Shown here in pieces: positions 1 through 9,384 of a DNA stretch of 25,523 nt. Location: the NCBI GenBank assembly GCA_041164825.1, contig JBEAOO010000102.1, positions 1 to 25,523 on the forward strand. The letters are read 5' to 3'. The stretch's first letter is position 1, and each line of letters opens with the position of its first letter. The notes beneath the pieces were generated by a model. The model saw only the letters and a list, made by a program, of their open reading frames with translations. It searched no databases and had not been told where the DNA came from. The position numbers were made by a program, and so were the translations under genes. This stretch comes from JBEAOO01 sp041164825. Its GTDB lineage: Bacteria; Pseudomonadota; Gammaproteobacteria; Burkholderiales; Burkholderiaceae_C.

Positions 1-895
1 GCAGGTCGCCGCTCTTGAAGTCGGCCAGCGCCTTGGTGCGCGCACTTTGGCTCTTGTTGCCGTGGATGGCCATGGCGCTGATGTCTTGCTTCAGCAGGTG
101 CTCGACCAGGCGGTTGGCGCCATGCTTCATGCGCGTGAACACCAGCACTTGGTGCCAGTCGTTGGACTTGATGAGGTGGACCAGCAGGTCCTTCTTCATC
201 TCGCGGCCGACCGGGTGGACCTTCTGCTCGATGGCATCGTTGGTCTGGTTGCGGCGGGCCACTTCGATCAGCGCGGGCTTGTTCAGCAGGCGATCGGCCA
301 GGGCCTTGATCTCGTCGCTGAAGGTGGCGCTGAACAGCAGGCTTTGCTTTTGTGCGGGCAACACGGCCAGCACCTTTTTGATGTCGTGCACAAAGCCCAT
401 GTCGAGCATGCGGTCGGCTTCATCGAGCACAAAGATCTGGATGTGGCTCAGGTCGAGCGTGCGCTGTTGCAGGTGGTCGAGCAGGCGGCCAGGGGTGGCC
501 ACGAGCACGTCCACGCCGCGGCGCAGTTTGTCAATTTGCGGCTGCATGCCGACGCCGCCAAACATCACCATGCTGGTGATGCCGGTGTGCTTGCCGTAGG
601 TGCGCACGCTTTCTTCCACCTGGGCCGCGAGTTCACGCGTGGGGGTGAGGATGAGCGCACGGATGGCGACGCGGCCACGCGCATCTTTGGTGGCCGGTTG
701 TTGCATCAAACGATGCAGCATCGGTAGCGTGAAGCCGGCCGTTTTGCCGGTGCCGGTTTGGGCGCCGGCGAGCAGGTCACCACCGCTGAGCACAGCGGGA
801 ATGGCTTGGGCCTGGATGGGGGTCGGGGTCGTGTAGCCCTGTTCGTGCACAGCACGCAGCAGCGGCTCGGCGAGGCCGAGGGTGTCAAAGGACAT
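1..895 (-). CDS. rhlE: DEAD-box ATP-dependent RNA helicase, RhlE type (3' end outside window)
   Basis: ATP-dependent RNA unwinding enzyme of the cytoplasm, RhlE group, linked to ribosome maturation and RNA turnover. About 298 N-terminal residues are in the window and the frame runs off the left edge. The frame opens with ATG at 893-895 (MSFDTLGLAEPLLRAV). Visible motifs in order: Q motif GYTTPTPIQ around residues 20-28, Walker A AQTGTGKT 45-52, PTRELA 85-90, TPGRL 134-138, VLDEADRML around 157-164, SAT 189-191, and the start of helicase domain 2 (VLVFTRMKHGANRL around 253-266). The short N-terminus before the Q motif and MFGGVGMQPQ favour RhlE over DeaD, SrmB or DbpA. The C-terminal motifs V and VI and the tail are not visible. 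It is divergent from ettA. Only a weak GGA-type ribosome site precedes the ATG. Confidence 0.93.
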   Translation of the reverse strand, partial: MSFDTLGLAEPLLRAVHEQGYTTPTPIQAQAIPAVLSGGDLLAGAQTGTGKTAGFTLPMLHRLMQQPATKDARGRVAIRALILTPTRELAAQVEESVRTYGKHTGITSMVMFGGVGMQPQIDKLRRGVDVLVATPGRLLDHLQQRTLDLSHIQIFVLDEADRMLDMGFVHDIKKVLAVLPAQKQSLLFSATFSDEIKALADRLLNKPALIEVARRNQTNDAIEQKVHPVGREMKKDLLVHLIKSNDWHQVLVFTRMKHGANRLVEHLLKQDISAMAIHGNKSQSARTKALADFKSGDL

Positions 896-927
896 GGATT
901 TCCAACGGGGGGAAAGATCGGCCTGTT

Positions 928-944
928 GCCCACCGTGGGTGGGC
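928..944. other. Short perfect hairpin in the rhlE leader
   Basis: GCCCACC (928-934) and GGTGGGC (938-944) form a 7-bp stem with a 3-nt loop, about 33 nt upstream of the rhlE ATG. The rest of the 896-1169 intergenic region shows no convincing sigma-70 pair for either gene. A TACAAT hexamer on the minus strand at 1038-1043 could be a -10 for rhlE, but the nearest -35-like hexamer is about 19 nt away. Whether the hairpin has a role is unknown; in GC-rich DNA such a stem can arise by chance. Confidence 0.3.
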
Positions 945-1169
945 CAGTCTCAGGCTGAAAGGGGTGGGCGTTGAGAGCCGCCCGGCGCGTCAGGATGACG
1001 GCAACGCGGTGACTGGTGACCGACGCTGATGGACCGCATTGTACGTGCGCCCATGTTGCAGTGCGCAAAGCAGCGACAATACGCGTTTGGCGTCAGCGCT
1101 GCCCCCTGTTTTGCGGGGCCCGCCGCGGCGCCAGCCCCCCTGTACGTCAGCGCAAGAGCAGCAAGCACC

Positions 1170-2834
<1,665 letters not shown>

Positions 2835-2902
2835 GCGCGGTTGTTTCATCGCTGATCCATCGCTGATCTCGCCCGGGCGCAGGCCAGGGCTGAGGCACAC
2901 TC

Positions 2903-2928
2903 AAGGGACGCTTCGGCGTCCCTTTTTT
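2903..2928 (+). terminator. Rho-independent terminator of ettA (cUUCGg loop)
   Basis: AAGGGACGC (2903-2911), loop TTCG (2912-2915), GCGTCCCTT (2916-2924), with the T tract running to 2928. This is a 9-bp perfect stem closed by a C-G pair on an UUCG tetraloop, a textbook intrinsic terminator. It ends only 23 nt before the ATG of the next gene on the same strand. Confidence 0.93.
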
Positions 2929-2951
2929 CATGGCCTCTCGATGGGTTGCTG

Positions 2952-5804
2952 ATGCGCACTGCTGCCGCTGCTGTTTTGATGTCCACCTCGCTGAGCCTGG
3001 TGGGTTGCGCCACCAGCGGACCATCGACCCCGGTGCCCACGCCCGTGGCGGCTGCGGCATCGGCGGCAGTGAGCCGGCCCGCGCAGCGTCTGATGCCGGC
3101 CTCGCTCGCAGCGTCGGCGGCGTCTGGCGTGGTGGGCGCGCCGGCTCAGGTGGCTCGCCCCGCAGCGGTGCCTGCTTCGGCGTCCGCCGCCGCCACGCCG
3201 GCACCCGGCCCGGGGGCACCGCCGCCGTTTGCGCTCGTCATCAAAGACGCGCAAAAAACCGTGGGCCTGTTCACCGTGTGGCAGCGCGACGAGCGGGTGT
3301 GGATCGAGCTGCAGCCGAGTGACCTGAACCAGCCCTTTTTCCTCTCGCCCAAGATCGCCAGTGGCATTGGCGAAGGCGGGGTGATCGGCGGCCTGATGGC
3401 CGGCAGCGGCCGCACCGCGATTGCCGACGAGGTGGTGGCGTTTCGCCGCATTCACAACCTGATTCAGCTGGTGGTGCGCAATGTGGGCTACACCGCCAAG
3501 CCGGGCACGCCGGCGGCGCGCGCGGTCGAGTCGGCGTTCTCCGACAGCCTGCTCGGCAGCGCGCCCGTGGCCAGCCAGCCGCACCCGGAGAGCAAGGCCA
3601 TCCTGATCGAGGCCAATGGCCTGTTCCTCAGCGACCTGCTCGGCATTGCTGGCACGCTGCAGCGCAACTACCGCCAGGGGTATGGCCTCGATGGCCGCAA
3701 CTCGGCCATCACCGGCCTGCGCGGCAAACCCGATCAACTGGTGATTGAGACCCTCAACCATTTCGCCTCGCCTGGCCTGGCCCTGCCCGCGCCCGGCACA
3801 CCGGTGGCCGTGCCCGGCACACTGACTGACCCGCGCAGCCTGTTCGTGCGCCTGCACTACTCGCTTTCGCGCCTGCCCGCCCAGCCCATGGTGCCGCGCC
3901 GCGCCGATGGCCGCATCGGCCACTTCGCCACCACCGTCAACGACCTGGGCGACGAGTTGGCGCGCAGCCCGCGCCAGCGCTTTGTGAACCGCTGGCGGTT
4001 GGAGAAAAAAGACCCAGCCGCGGCGGTCTCGGAGCCCGTCAAACCCATCACCTACTGGCTCGACCGCAACATCCCCGAGGCCTACCGCGCCGCCATCACC
4101 ACTGGCGTGCTGGCCTGGAACGAGGCGTTTGAGCGGATCGGTTTTCGCAACGCCATCGTCGTCAAGCAGCAGCCCGATGACGCGGCTTTTGACACGCTCG
4201 ACGAGGACGTGGCCTCGATCCGTTGGATGACCAACGCGGCCTCGGGCTTTGGTGCCATCGGCCCCAGCCACGTGGACCCGCGCACGGGCGAGATCCTGGA
4301 CGCCGATGTGGGCATCGAGAGCAGCAACATCCGCGGCTGGCGCAGCTTTTACCGCGAAGGCCTCGGCGGTGGCGCGGCCCCTGCGGCCACGCGCGACGCG
4401 GCCGCCGCCGCCGCCGCCGCCGATTGGGCCCAGCTGCTGCAGGTGGGCAGCGCCGACCGCGCCGAGGCCGCGGGCGCAGATGCTCACGCCTCTTGTGAAC
4501 ACGCCGCCCAGGCCGGCGAACAACTCGGCTACCTGCTCGAAGCCCTGGCCACGCGCGACGGCCTGCCGCCCGACAGCCCCGAGGCGCAGCAGTTCGTGCT
4601 CGACTACCTGACCGAAGTCAGCATGCACGAGGTGGGCCACACGCTGGGCCTGCGCCACAACTTCCGCGCCTCGCGCGTCTACAGCCAGGCGCAGTTGAAC
4701 GATCCGGTGTTCACCCGCGAGCACAGCTTCTCGGGCTCGGTGATGGAGTACAACGCGATCAACCTCGCCGCACCCGGCCAACCGCAGACCACGCCCTTCC
4801 AGCGCCACCTCGGCCCCTACGACTTCTGGGCCATCGAGTACGCCTACAAGCCGCTGGCCGCCGACGCTGAAGCCACGGAATTGGCGCGCATCGCCGCGCG
4901 CAGCAGCGAGCCGGCCCTGGCCTATGGCAGCGACGAAGACAGCCTGTTTGGCGTTGACCCCGAGGTGCTGATGTTTGACCTGGGCGACGACCCGCTGGCT
5001 TTTGCGCGCCAGCGTTTTGCGCTCGCCCGCGACCTGATCGCGCGCCAAGAAACCCGCGTGCTGCCACCCGAGGGCGACTACGCCTCGCTGCGCCGCACGG
5101 TGGGGTATGCGCTGCGTGATGCCGGCCGCGCAGCCGGTGTGGTGCTGCGCCAGGTGGGCGGCTTGCGCACCCTGCGCGACCGCCCGGGCTCGGGCCGCGA
5201 TCCGATGACGCCGGTGCCGGCGGCACAGCAGCGCGCTGCCTTGGCTTTTTTGGCCGATGAACTGCTCGCCCCGGGCAGCCTGGCCGTGTCACCGGCCCTG
5301 CAACGCCGCTTGGCGCCCGACTACAACGATCGCGGCGAAGGCTTTGATGCCATGGGTGGCAGCGAGTTTGTGCCGCAACAAGGCGTGCTGGCGCTGCAAC
5401 GCGCGCTGGTGGCTCAGCTGATTAGCGAGGGGCTGGCCGCGCGCGTGTTGGACGGCCAAGGCAAGGTCGAGCGCGGGGGTGATGCCTTCAAGCTCAGCGA
5501 GCTGTATCAAGGCCTGGAAGCGGCCGTGTGGCAAGAGCTGCGCACGGGCAAAAAGCTCACGCCCGAGCGGCGCGACCTGCAGCGCGACCACGCTGATCGT
5601 TTGTCGGCCGCCTTGCTGCGGCCCGCCGGCTGGCGCCCGCAAGCGCGCGCCTTGATGCGCGACGAAGCGCAAAAACTGCAGGCCGAACTGACCAAGGGCC
5701 TGCGCCGCAGCACGCTCTCGGCCGAGACCCGCGCCCACTGGCAAGACGCAGCTGAGAGCCTGCAGCGTGCGCTGGGGGCGTCGATGCTGCGTGCGACGCC
5801 GTGA
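2952..5804 (+). CDS. Zinc-dependent metalloprotease lipoprotein (DUF5117/DUF4953-type met-zincin)
   Basis: Predicted secreted, membrane-anchored zinc endopeptidase of 950 residues; its substrate is unknown. From ATG 2952 a short hydrophobic leader ends in the lipobox LVGC with Cys19, followed by a long Ala/Pro/Ser-rich linker to about residue 90, so it should be a lipoprotein. The metzincin site HExxHxxGxxH is complete: His559, Glu560, His563, Gly566, His569 (HEVGHTLGLRHNF). A Met-turn candidate, SGSVMEYNAIN with Met598, follows. The preceding DPRTGEILDADVGIES segment is also typical of this DUF family. An alternative TTG start at 2946 adds two residues. No clear Shine-Dalgarno site is visible, and the ettA terminator lies just upstream. 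A run of seven GCC codons encodes an alanine tract at about residues 484-490. The C-terminal third (about 650-950) is helical-looking and of unknown role. Confidence 0.9.
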   Translation: MRTAAAAVLMSTSLSLVGCATSGPSTPVPTPVAAAASAAVSRPAQRLMPASLAASAASGVVGAPAQVARPAAVPASASAAATPAPGPGAPPPFALVIKDAQKTVGLFTVWQRDERVWIELQPSDLNQPFFLSPKIASGIGEGGVIGGLMAGSGRTAIADEVVAFRRIHNLIQLVVRNVGYTAKPGTPAARAVESAFSDSLLGSAPVASQPHPESKAILIEANGLFLSDLLGIAGTLQRNYRQGYGLDGRNSAITGLRGKPDQLVIETLNHFASPGLALPAPGTPVAVPGTLTDPRSLFVRLHYSLSRLPAQPMVPRRADGRIGHFATTVNDLGDELARSPRQRFVNRWRLEKKDPAAAVSEPVKPITYWLDRNIPEAYRAAITTGVLAWNEAFERIGFRNAIVVKQQPDDAAFDTLDEDVASIRWMTNAASGFGAIGPSHVDPRTGEILDADVGIESSNIRGWRSFYREGLGGGAAPAATRDAAAAAAAADWAQLLQVGSADRAEAAGADAHASCEHAAQAGEQLGYLLEALATRDGLPPDSPEAQQFVLDYLTEVSMHEVGHTLGLRHNFRASRVYSQAQLNDPVFTREHSFSGSVMEYNAINLAAPGQPQTTPFQRHLGPYDFWAIEYAYKPLAADAEATELARIAARSSEPALAYGSDEDSLFGVDPEVLMFDLGDDPLAFARQRFALARDLIARQETRVLPPEGDYASLRRTVGYALRDAGRAAGVVLRQVGGLRTLRDRPGSGRDPMTPVPAAQQRAALAFLADELLAPGSLAVSPALQRRLAPDYNDRGEGFDAMGGSEFVPQQGVLALQRALVAQLISEGLAARVLDGQGKVERGGDAFKLSELYQGLEAAVWQELRTGKKLTPERRDLQRDHADRLSAALLRPAGWRPQARALMRDEAQKLQAELTKGLRRSTLSAETRAHWQDAAESLQRALGASMLRATP

Positions 5805-5820
5805 GGCGTTGAGGTCAAGG

Positions 5821-5846
5821 CACCGCGGTCACCCGGGATCGCGGTG
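5821..5846. terminator. Possible bidirectional hairpin between convergent genes
   Basis: CACCGCG (5821-5827) pairs with CGCGGTG (5840-5846) across a 12-nt loop. It lies between the metalloprotease stop and the 3' end of the convergent 101-residue gene, where a shared terminator would be expected. No T tract follows on either strand, so intrinsic termination would be weak. It could also be a chance GC-rich inverted repeat. Confidence 0.3.
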
Positions 5847-5851
5847 GCGTC

Positions 5852-6157
5852 TCAGGCGCTGGGCGGCAGCGCCTGGGCTTTGTCGAACCACTGCGTCAGC
5901 GCGCTGGCCAGGTCGGCCTGGCTGAAGGAGCAGCTTTCTTCGGTGAAGAGCGCAGCGCTTTCCAGTGGGTCGAGCAGGCGCTGCAGCACCTCCAGGTAGC
6001 GCGCGGGCAGGGCGGCTGCTCGCGCCGCATGGCGCCACTGCGCGGCCAGCGCGTTGGCATGGGCCGGTGTGGCGTCGCGGCGCCAGGCGTCGAAAGCGCT
6101 TTGCATGGCGGCCACGGGCAGCGGAACGGCTGTGTTCGCAGTGGCTGGCACGGTCAT
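5852..6157 (-). CDS. Hypothetical 101-residue protein, coupled to the upstream DUF3298-like gene
   Basis: I do not recognise a family. The 101-residue product (starts MTVPATANTAVPLPVAAMQS) has no signal peptide, membrane segment or metal-binding motif. It is Ala- and Leu-rich and predicted mainly helical (AFDAWRRDATPAHANALAAQ, then YLEVLQRLLDPLESAALFTE). Its ATG at 6155-6157 overlaps the stop of the upstream gene in an ATGA arrangement (6154-6157). That overlap is the main evidence that it is a real gene, translated by coupling with its neighbour. It is probably cytoplasmic, whereas its partner is secreted or membrane-anchored. It is the last gene of the minus-strand block and converges on the metalloprotease gene. 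Confidence 0.7.
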   Translation of the reverse strand: MTVPATANTAVPLPVAAMQSAFDAWRRDATPAHANALAAQWRHAARAAALPARYLEVLQRLLDPLESAALFTEESCSFSQADLASALTQWFDKAQALPPSA

Positions 6158-7374
6158 GGGGTGATCTCCACGGGCAAGCTGCGCTCGCCTTGGCGCCAGC
6201 TGCCACGCAGGCCTTGGGCGCTCACGGTGAGCTTGAACACCGGGGCCTTGGCGTCGTCGCTGTTCTCGCCTTCGGTGAGCGTCAGCTGGTCGCCTCGCAA
6301 GGTGCCGCGCAGCGGAATCAGTTGGCGCATGCGGTCGTAGAAGTAGTTGCCGTCCACGGCCTGCTCTGCGCTGTCTGCGCCGCTGGCAGACGCGCTCACC
6401 AGCAGGCGCACAGTGATGGGCAGCTTGCCGTCGAGGGTGCCGCGCAGCACCTGGCTGAGCAGGCCGCTGGCGGGGCGTGCGTCGGGCAGGGCCTCGCCCA
6501 GCAACACGGCGCGGCCATAGGGGCTGAGCTGGGCGCGCAGGCTGGTGAGGGGCAGGCGGTTGTGGAAGTCGCCAATCTCGTCGAGCGCACGCATCGCGTG
6601 GTTGCTGCAGCGGCCGGCGGTGAAGCTGAGGTGCTGCGGGCCCACAGCCATCTGCTCGTCGCCCAGATGGCGATAGACCGGGTCGGCACCGGGCAACCAG
6701 TTGCGCAGGCAGTCCTGGTACATCAGCAGCGCGTCGTCGTCGCCTTCTTCGGGCCGGCGTTTGGCCTGTTGCGCGGCGGCGAGGGTGTGTTTCAGGCGGC
6801 GGATTTGCAGCTGGATCAGCGCGGCGCGTTGAGCGGCCAGGCGTGGTTGCAGGGCCTTCAGGCCCTCTGGGGTGAACAGGTCGCCCGCCGTCAGCAGCCG
6901 GCCGTCGCGCAGGTCGAAGGCGAAGGCGCGTTGGTAGTTTTCGCAGTAGGCGCCGCAGCCTTCGAGGTCAAGCGCCAAGCTGAGCAGGCGCGCGTCTTGG
7001 CGCAGCACCTTGTAGCTGGCGCTGGGCGTGGTGTGCTGCTCGTCGTCGCTCAGTTTCACCACATCGCCGCGTTGCGCAGGGGCGGGCCGCCCGAGGGTGT
7101 CGAGCCAGATGGCTTGGTTGATGCGAGCGGCCTGTCCGGCGGGGCCACCTTGCACAAACGGCATCGTGACCTCGCTGCTCAGGGTTTTGGCCGCCACGCG
7201 CAAGGGTGCAGTCGCCTGTGTCTGCGCCGGCACTTGTCTGGGCGCGGGCGTTTGCGCCTCTGCCAGCTCGGCCAGCAGCAGCACCGAGGCGATCAGGCAG
7301 GCCCATCCCACCGTTTGGCGCCAGCCGCTGCGGGGGGGGTGTTGGCGCGGCTTCTTGCGTTCTGGGGTGGCCAT
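6154..7374 (-). CDS. Secreted or N-anchored protein with DUF3298/RsiV-like domain
   Basis: 406 residues from ATG 7372-7374 (MATPERKKPRQHPP). A basic N-terminus is followed by a hydrophobic segment at about residues 22-39 ending in AEA, so it is either a signal peptide or a single anchor with the rest in the periplasm. The segment AFAFDLRDGRLLTAGDLFTP resembles the DUF3298/RsiV fold, where a 'FDL..G..LTL.DLF' pattern is common; the match is by eye and moderate. A second region with basic and acidic stretches (RRPEEGDDDALLMY) follows. The C-terminal part (GNYFYDRMRQLIPLRGTLRG to the end) looks like a beta-rich domain. Cysteines in CGAYCENY may form a disulfide. A purine-rich GAGAGG lies about 12 nt upstream of the ATG, inside the 16-nt gap after the aminopeptidase gene. 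Co-transcription with both flanking genes is likely. Function unknown. Confidence 0.75.
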   Translation of the reverse strand: MATPERKKPRQHPPRSGWRQTVGWACLIASVLLLAELAEAQTPAPRQVPAQTQATAPLRVAAKTLSSEVTMPFVQGGPAGQAARINQAIWLDTLGRPAPAQRGDVVKLSDDEQHTTPSASYKVLRQDARLLSLALDLEGCGAYCENYQRAFAFDLRDGRLLTAGDLFTPEGLKALQPRLAAQRAALIQLQIRRLKHTLAAAQQAKRRPEEGDDDALLMYQDCLRNWLPGADPVYRHLGDEQMAVGPQHLSFTAGRCSNHAMRALDEIGDFHNRLPLTSLRAQLSPYGRAVLLGEALPDARPASGLLSQVLRGTLDGKLPITVRLLVSASASGADSAEQAVDGNYFYDRMRQLIPLRGTLRGDQLTLTEGENSDDAKAPVFKLTVSAQGLRGSWRQGERSLPVEITP

Positions 7375-7390
7375 GTCGGTGCAGCCTCTC

Positions 7391-9229
7391 TCAGCCCGGC
7401 AGCGCGTCGGTGCGCGTGTGCAGCCAGGCCAGCGCGTCGCCGCTGAGCAGGGGCGCCAGGCGCTCACGCACGGTGGCGTGGTAGCGGTTGAGCCAGGCGA
7501 TTTCGTCGCTGCGCAGCAAGCTGCGGTCGATGCAGCGGGTGTCGATGGGGCAGAGCGTGAGGGTCTCGAAATCCAAGAACTCACCGAACTCGCTGGCGCC
7601 CGGCGAGGACACCGCTGCGGGCACATTGAGCACCAGGTTCTCGATCCGCACGCCCCATTGGCCGGGCCGGTACAGGCCCGGTTCGACCGACGTGATCATG
7701 CCGATCTCCATCGCCATGTGCGGCTCAGGGATGGCCTTGGAGATGCTCTGCGGGCCTTCGTGCACGTTCAAGAAATAGCCCACGCCGTGGCCGGTGCCGT
7801 GGCCGTAGTCGAGGGCCTCGGCCCACAGCGGCGCGCGGGCGATGGCGTCGAGCATGGGCGAGAGCGTGCCGCGCGGGAAGCGCGTGCGGCTCAGGGCCAG
7901 CGTGCCCTTGAGCACCAGCGTGTAGTCGCGCTGCTGTGCAGCGCTCGGTGTGCCGATCGGCCAGACGCGGGTGATGTCGGTGGTGCCGCCGAGGTACTGG
8001 CCACCCGAATCAATCAGCAGCAGGCCATGGCCTTCGATCACCGCATGGCTGGCTTCGGTGGCGCGGTAGTGCGGCATCGCGCCGTTGGCGTTGTAGCCGG
8101 CGATGGTGGGAAAGCTCAGGCCCACAAAGCCAGGGCGGCGCGCGCGCGCGGCGCTCAGCCACTCGTCCACGGTCAACTCGGTGAGGCGCTCACCCCGGGC
8201 TTGCGCGGCTTCAAACGCGGCGTAGAACTCGCACATCGCCGCGCCGTCTTGCGCCATGGCTTCGCGCGCGAAGGCGGCTTCGGCATCGGTCTTGCGGCTC
8301 TTGGCCAGGGTGCTGGGGTTGATGGCCTCCACCACGTTGACGCCCGGGGCCACTTGCTCGCGCAAGCCCAGCGTGATGCGGCGCGGGTCGACCCACAGCG
8401 TGGCGCCCGCGGGCAAGGCCGCCAGCGCAGGGCCGGCCTCGGCATAGGCACCCAGCGTCACGCCATCAGCAGCCAGCGCCTGCTGCACCTCGGCAGGCAC
8501 TTTGGCGGCATCGACAAACAAGGTGCTGCCGCCCGGGCCGAGCAGCGCGTGGGCCAAGAACACCGGGTTGTAGTCGACGTCGGCGCCGCGCAGGTTGAAC
8601 AGCCAGGCGATGTCGTCCACGGTGGAGATGAAGTGGTGCGTGGCACCGCGCTGCGCCAGCGTGCCCTGCACATGGGCGAGCTTGGCGGCGCGGCTCACGG
8701 CGGCGTGCGGCGCGCGGTGCTCGTACACGGCGGCCCGCGGCAGCGTGGGGCGGTCGGGCCAGACGCTGCTGAGCAGGTCGGCGTCGGTTTTGAGCAGCAG
8801 GCCGGCGCCGGCCATGGCTTGGCGCAGTTGTTGGGCGGCGGCCAGGCCCAGCACTTGGCCGTTCACAGCCAGGGTGTCGCCCGCGCTGAGCTGCTGCACG
8901 ATCCAGTCGATGTGGTGGGTGGCTGCGCCGGTGGGAATCTTCACCAGCGTGATGCCGCTGCCGGCCAGTTCGGCTTCGGCCTGGGTCCAGTAGCGGCTGT
9001 CGGCAAACACGGCCGCGGCGTGGCGCGTGACCGCCAGCGTGCCCATGGAGCCGGTGAAGCCGCTCAGCCACTGGCGGCCTTGCCAGTGCTCGGGCAGGTA
9101 CTCGGAGAGGTGCGGGTCGCTCGACGGCACCAGCAGGGCACCCAGGCCTTGGGCGGTGAGCGCGGCCTGCACGCGGGCCACCCGCTCGGCATGGACGGAC
9201 AGCCCGACGGGCGGAGAGGGGTGGTTCAT
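7391..9229 (-). CDS. Xaa-Pro aminopeptidase, M24 family (aminopeptidase P, three-domain type)
   Basis: Cytosolic metallopeptidase that removes an N-terminal residue preceding proline. At 612 residues it matches the longer, XPNPEP1-like aminopeptidases P and not the roughly 440-residue E. coli PepP. Two creatinase-type N-terminal domains (about 1-165 and 166-315) precede the pita-bread catalytic domain. Metal ligands fit the family: Asp407 (LLIDSGG), Asp418 (GTTDITR), His481 (GHGTGHGVGYFLNVHEG), Glu516 (SVEPGLY) and Glu530 (GVRIEN). The ATG at 9227-9229 starts MNHPSPPVGLSVHAERVARV, and the in-frame extension upstream is low-complexity and proline-rich. No signal peptide. It lies 155 nt after the histidine kinase gene, with an unusual pair of overlapping inverted repeats in that gap. 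Confidence 0.95.
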   Translation of the reverse strand: MNHPSPPVGLSVHAERVARVQAALTAQGLGALLVPSSDPHLSEYLPEHWQGRQWLSGFTGSMGTLAVTRHAAAVFADSRYWTQAEAELAGSGITLVKIPTGAATHHIDWIVQQLSAGDTLAVNGQVLGLAAAQQLRQAMAGAGLLLKTDADLLSSVWPDRPTLPRAAVYEHRAPHAAVSRAAKLAHVQGTLAQRGATHHFISTVDDIAWLFNLRGADVDYNPVFLAHALLGPGGSTLFVDAAKVPAEVQQALAADGVTLGAYAEAGPALAALPAGATLWVDPRRITLGLREQVAPGVNVVEAINPSTLAKSRKTDAEAAFAREAMAQDGAAMCEFYAAFEAAQARGERLTELTVDEWLSAARARRPGFVGLSFPTIAGYNANGAMPHYRATEASHAVIEGHGLLLIDSGGQYLGGTTDITRVWPIGTPSAAQQRDYTLVLKGTLALSRTRFPRGTLSPMLDAIARAPLWAEALDYGHGTGHGVGYFLNVHEGPQSISKAIPEPHMAMEIGMITSVEPGLYRPGQWGVRIENLVLNVPAAVSSPGASEFGEFLDFETLTLCPIDTRCIDRSLLRSDEIAWLNRYHATVRERLAPLLSGDALAWLHTRTDALPG

Positions 9230-9277
9230 GGCGGCTGCAGCGTGAGGCGGCGCGGGGTGCGCCGGTGGGCTGATTCT

Positions 9278-9312
9278 AGGAGCCCGACAGGCTCCTGGGC
9301 GCCTGTCGGGCT
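9278..9312 (-). promoter_or_regulatory. Two mutually exclusive hairpins in the aminopeptidase leader
   Basis: A 12-bp perfect inverted repeat pairs AGCCCGACAGGC (9281-9292) with GCCTGTCGGGCT (9301-9312), with an 8-nt loop. Overlapping it, AGGAGCC (9278-9284) pairs with GGCTCCT (9290-9296) around a 5-nt loop. Both stems use 9281-9284 and 9290-9292, so they cannot form together. Neither is followed by a T tract on the minus strand. The element sits between the kinase stop (9385) and the aminopeptidase ATG (9229). It may be a weak terminator, a processing or stability element, or an attenuator-like switch. The pairing is read directly from sequence; the role is inference. Confidence 0.4.
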
Positions 9313-9384
9313 TCAGCGTCAACCCTTCGTCCGCCGCCCTGCCGCGCGAGCGCGGGCACGCCCCGCCGCGTTGTGAGCGGGGTG

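Noticed and set aside
1056..1080. Promoter TTGCAG with GACAAT for ettA
   Set aside because: The spacer is only 13 nt, too short for sigma-70.
1029..1169. Longer N-terminus for EttA
   Set aside because: The added 47 residues do not fit the family, whose proteins begin MAQ.V.TM..V at 1170.
2928..5048. 706-residue frame antisense to the metalloprotease gene
   Set aside because: It ends in low-complexity Arg/Gly/His sequence and shows no family motif; the plus strand has the full zinc-protease signature.
7028..9376. 782-residue plus-strand frame opposite the aminopeptidase gene
   Set aside because: No recognisable domain, repetitive Gly/Ala/His/Gln-rich composition, and all M24 metal ligands lie on the minus strand.
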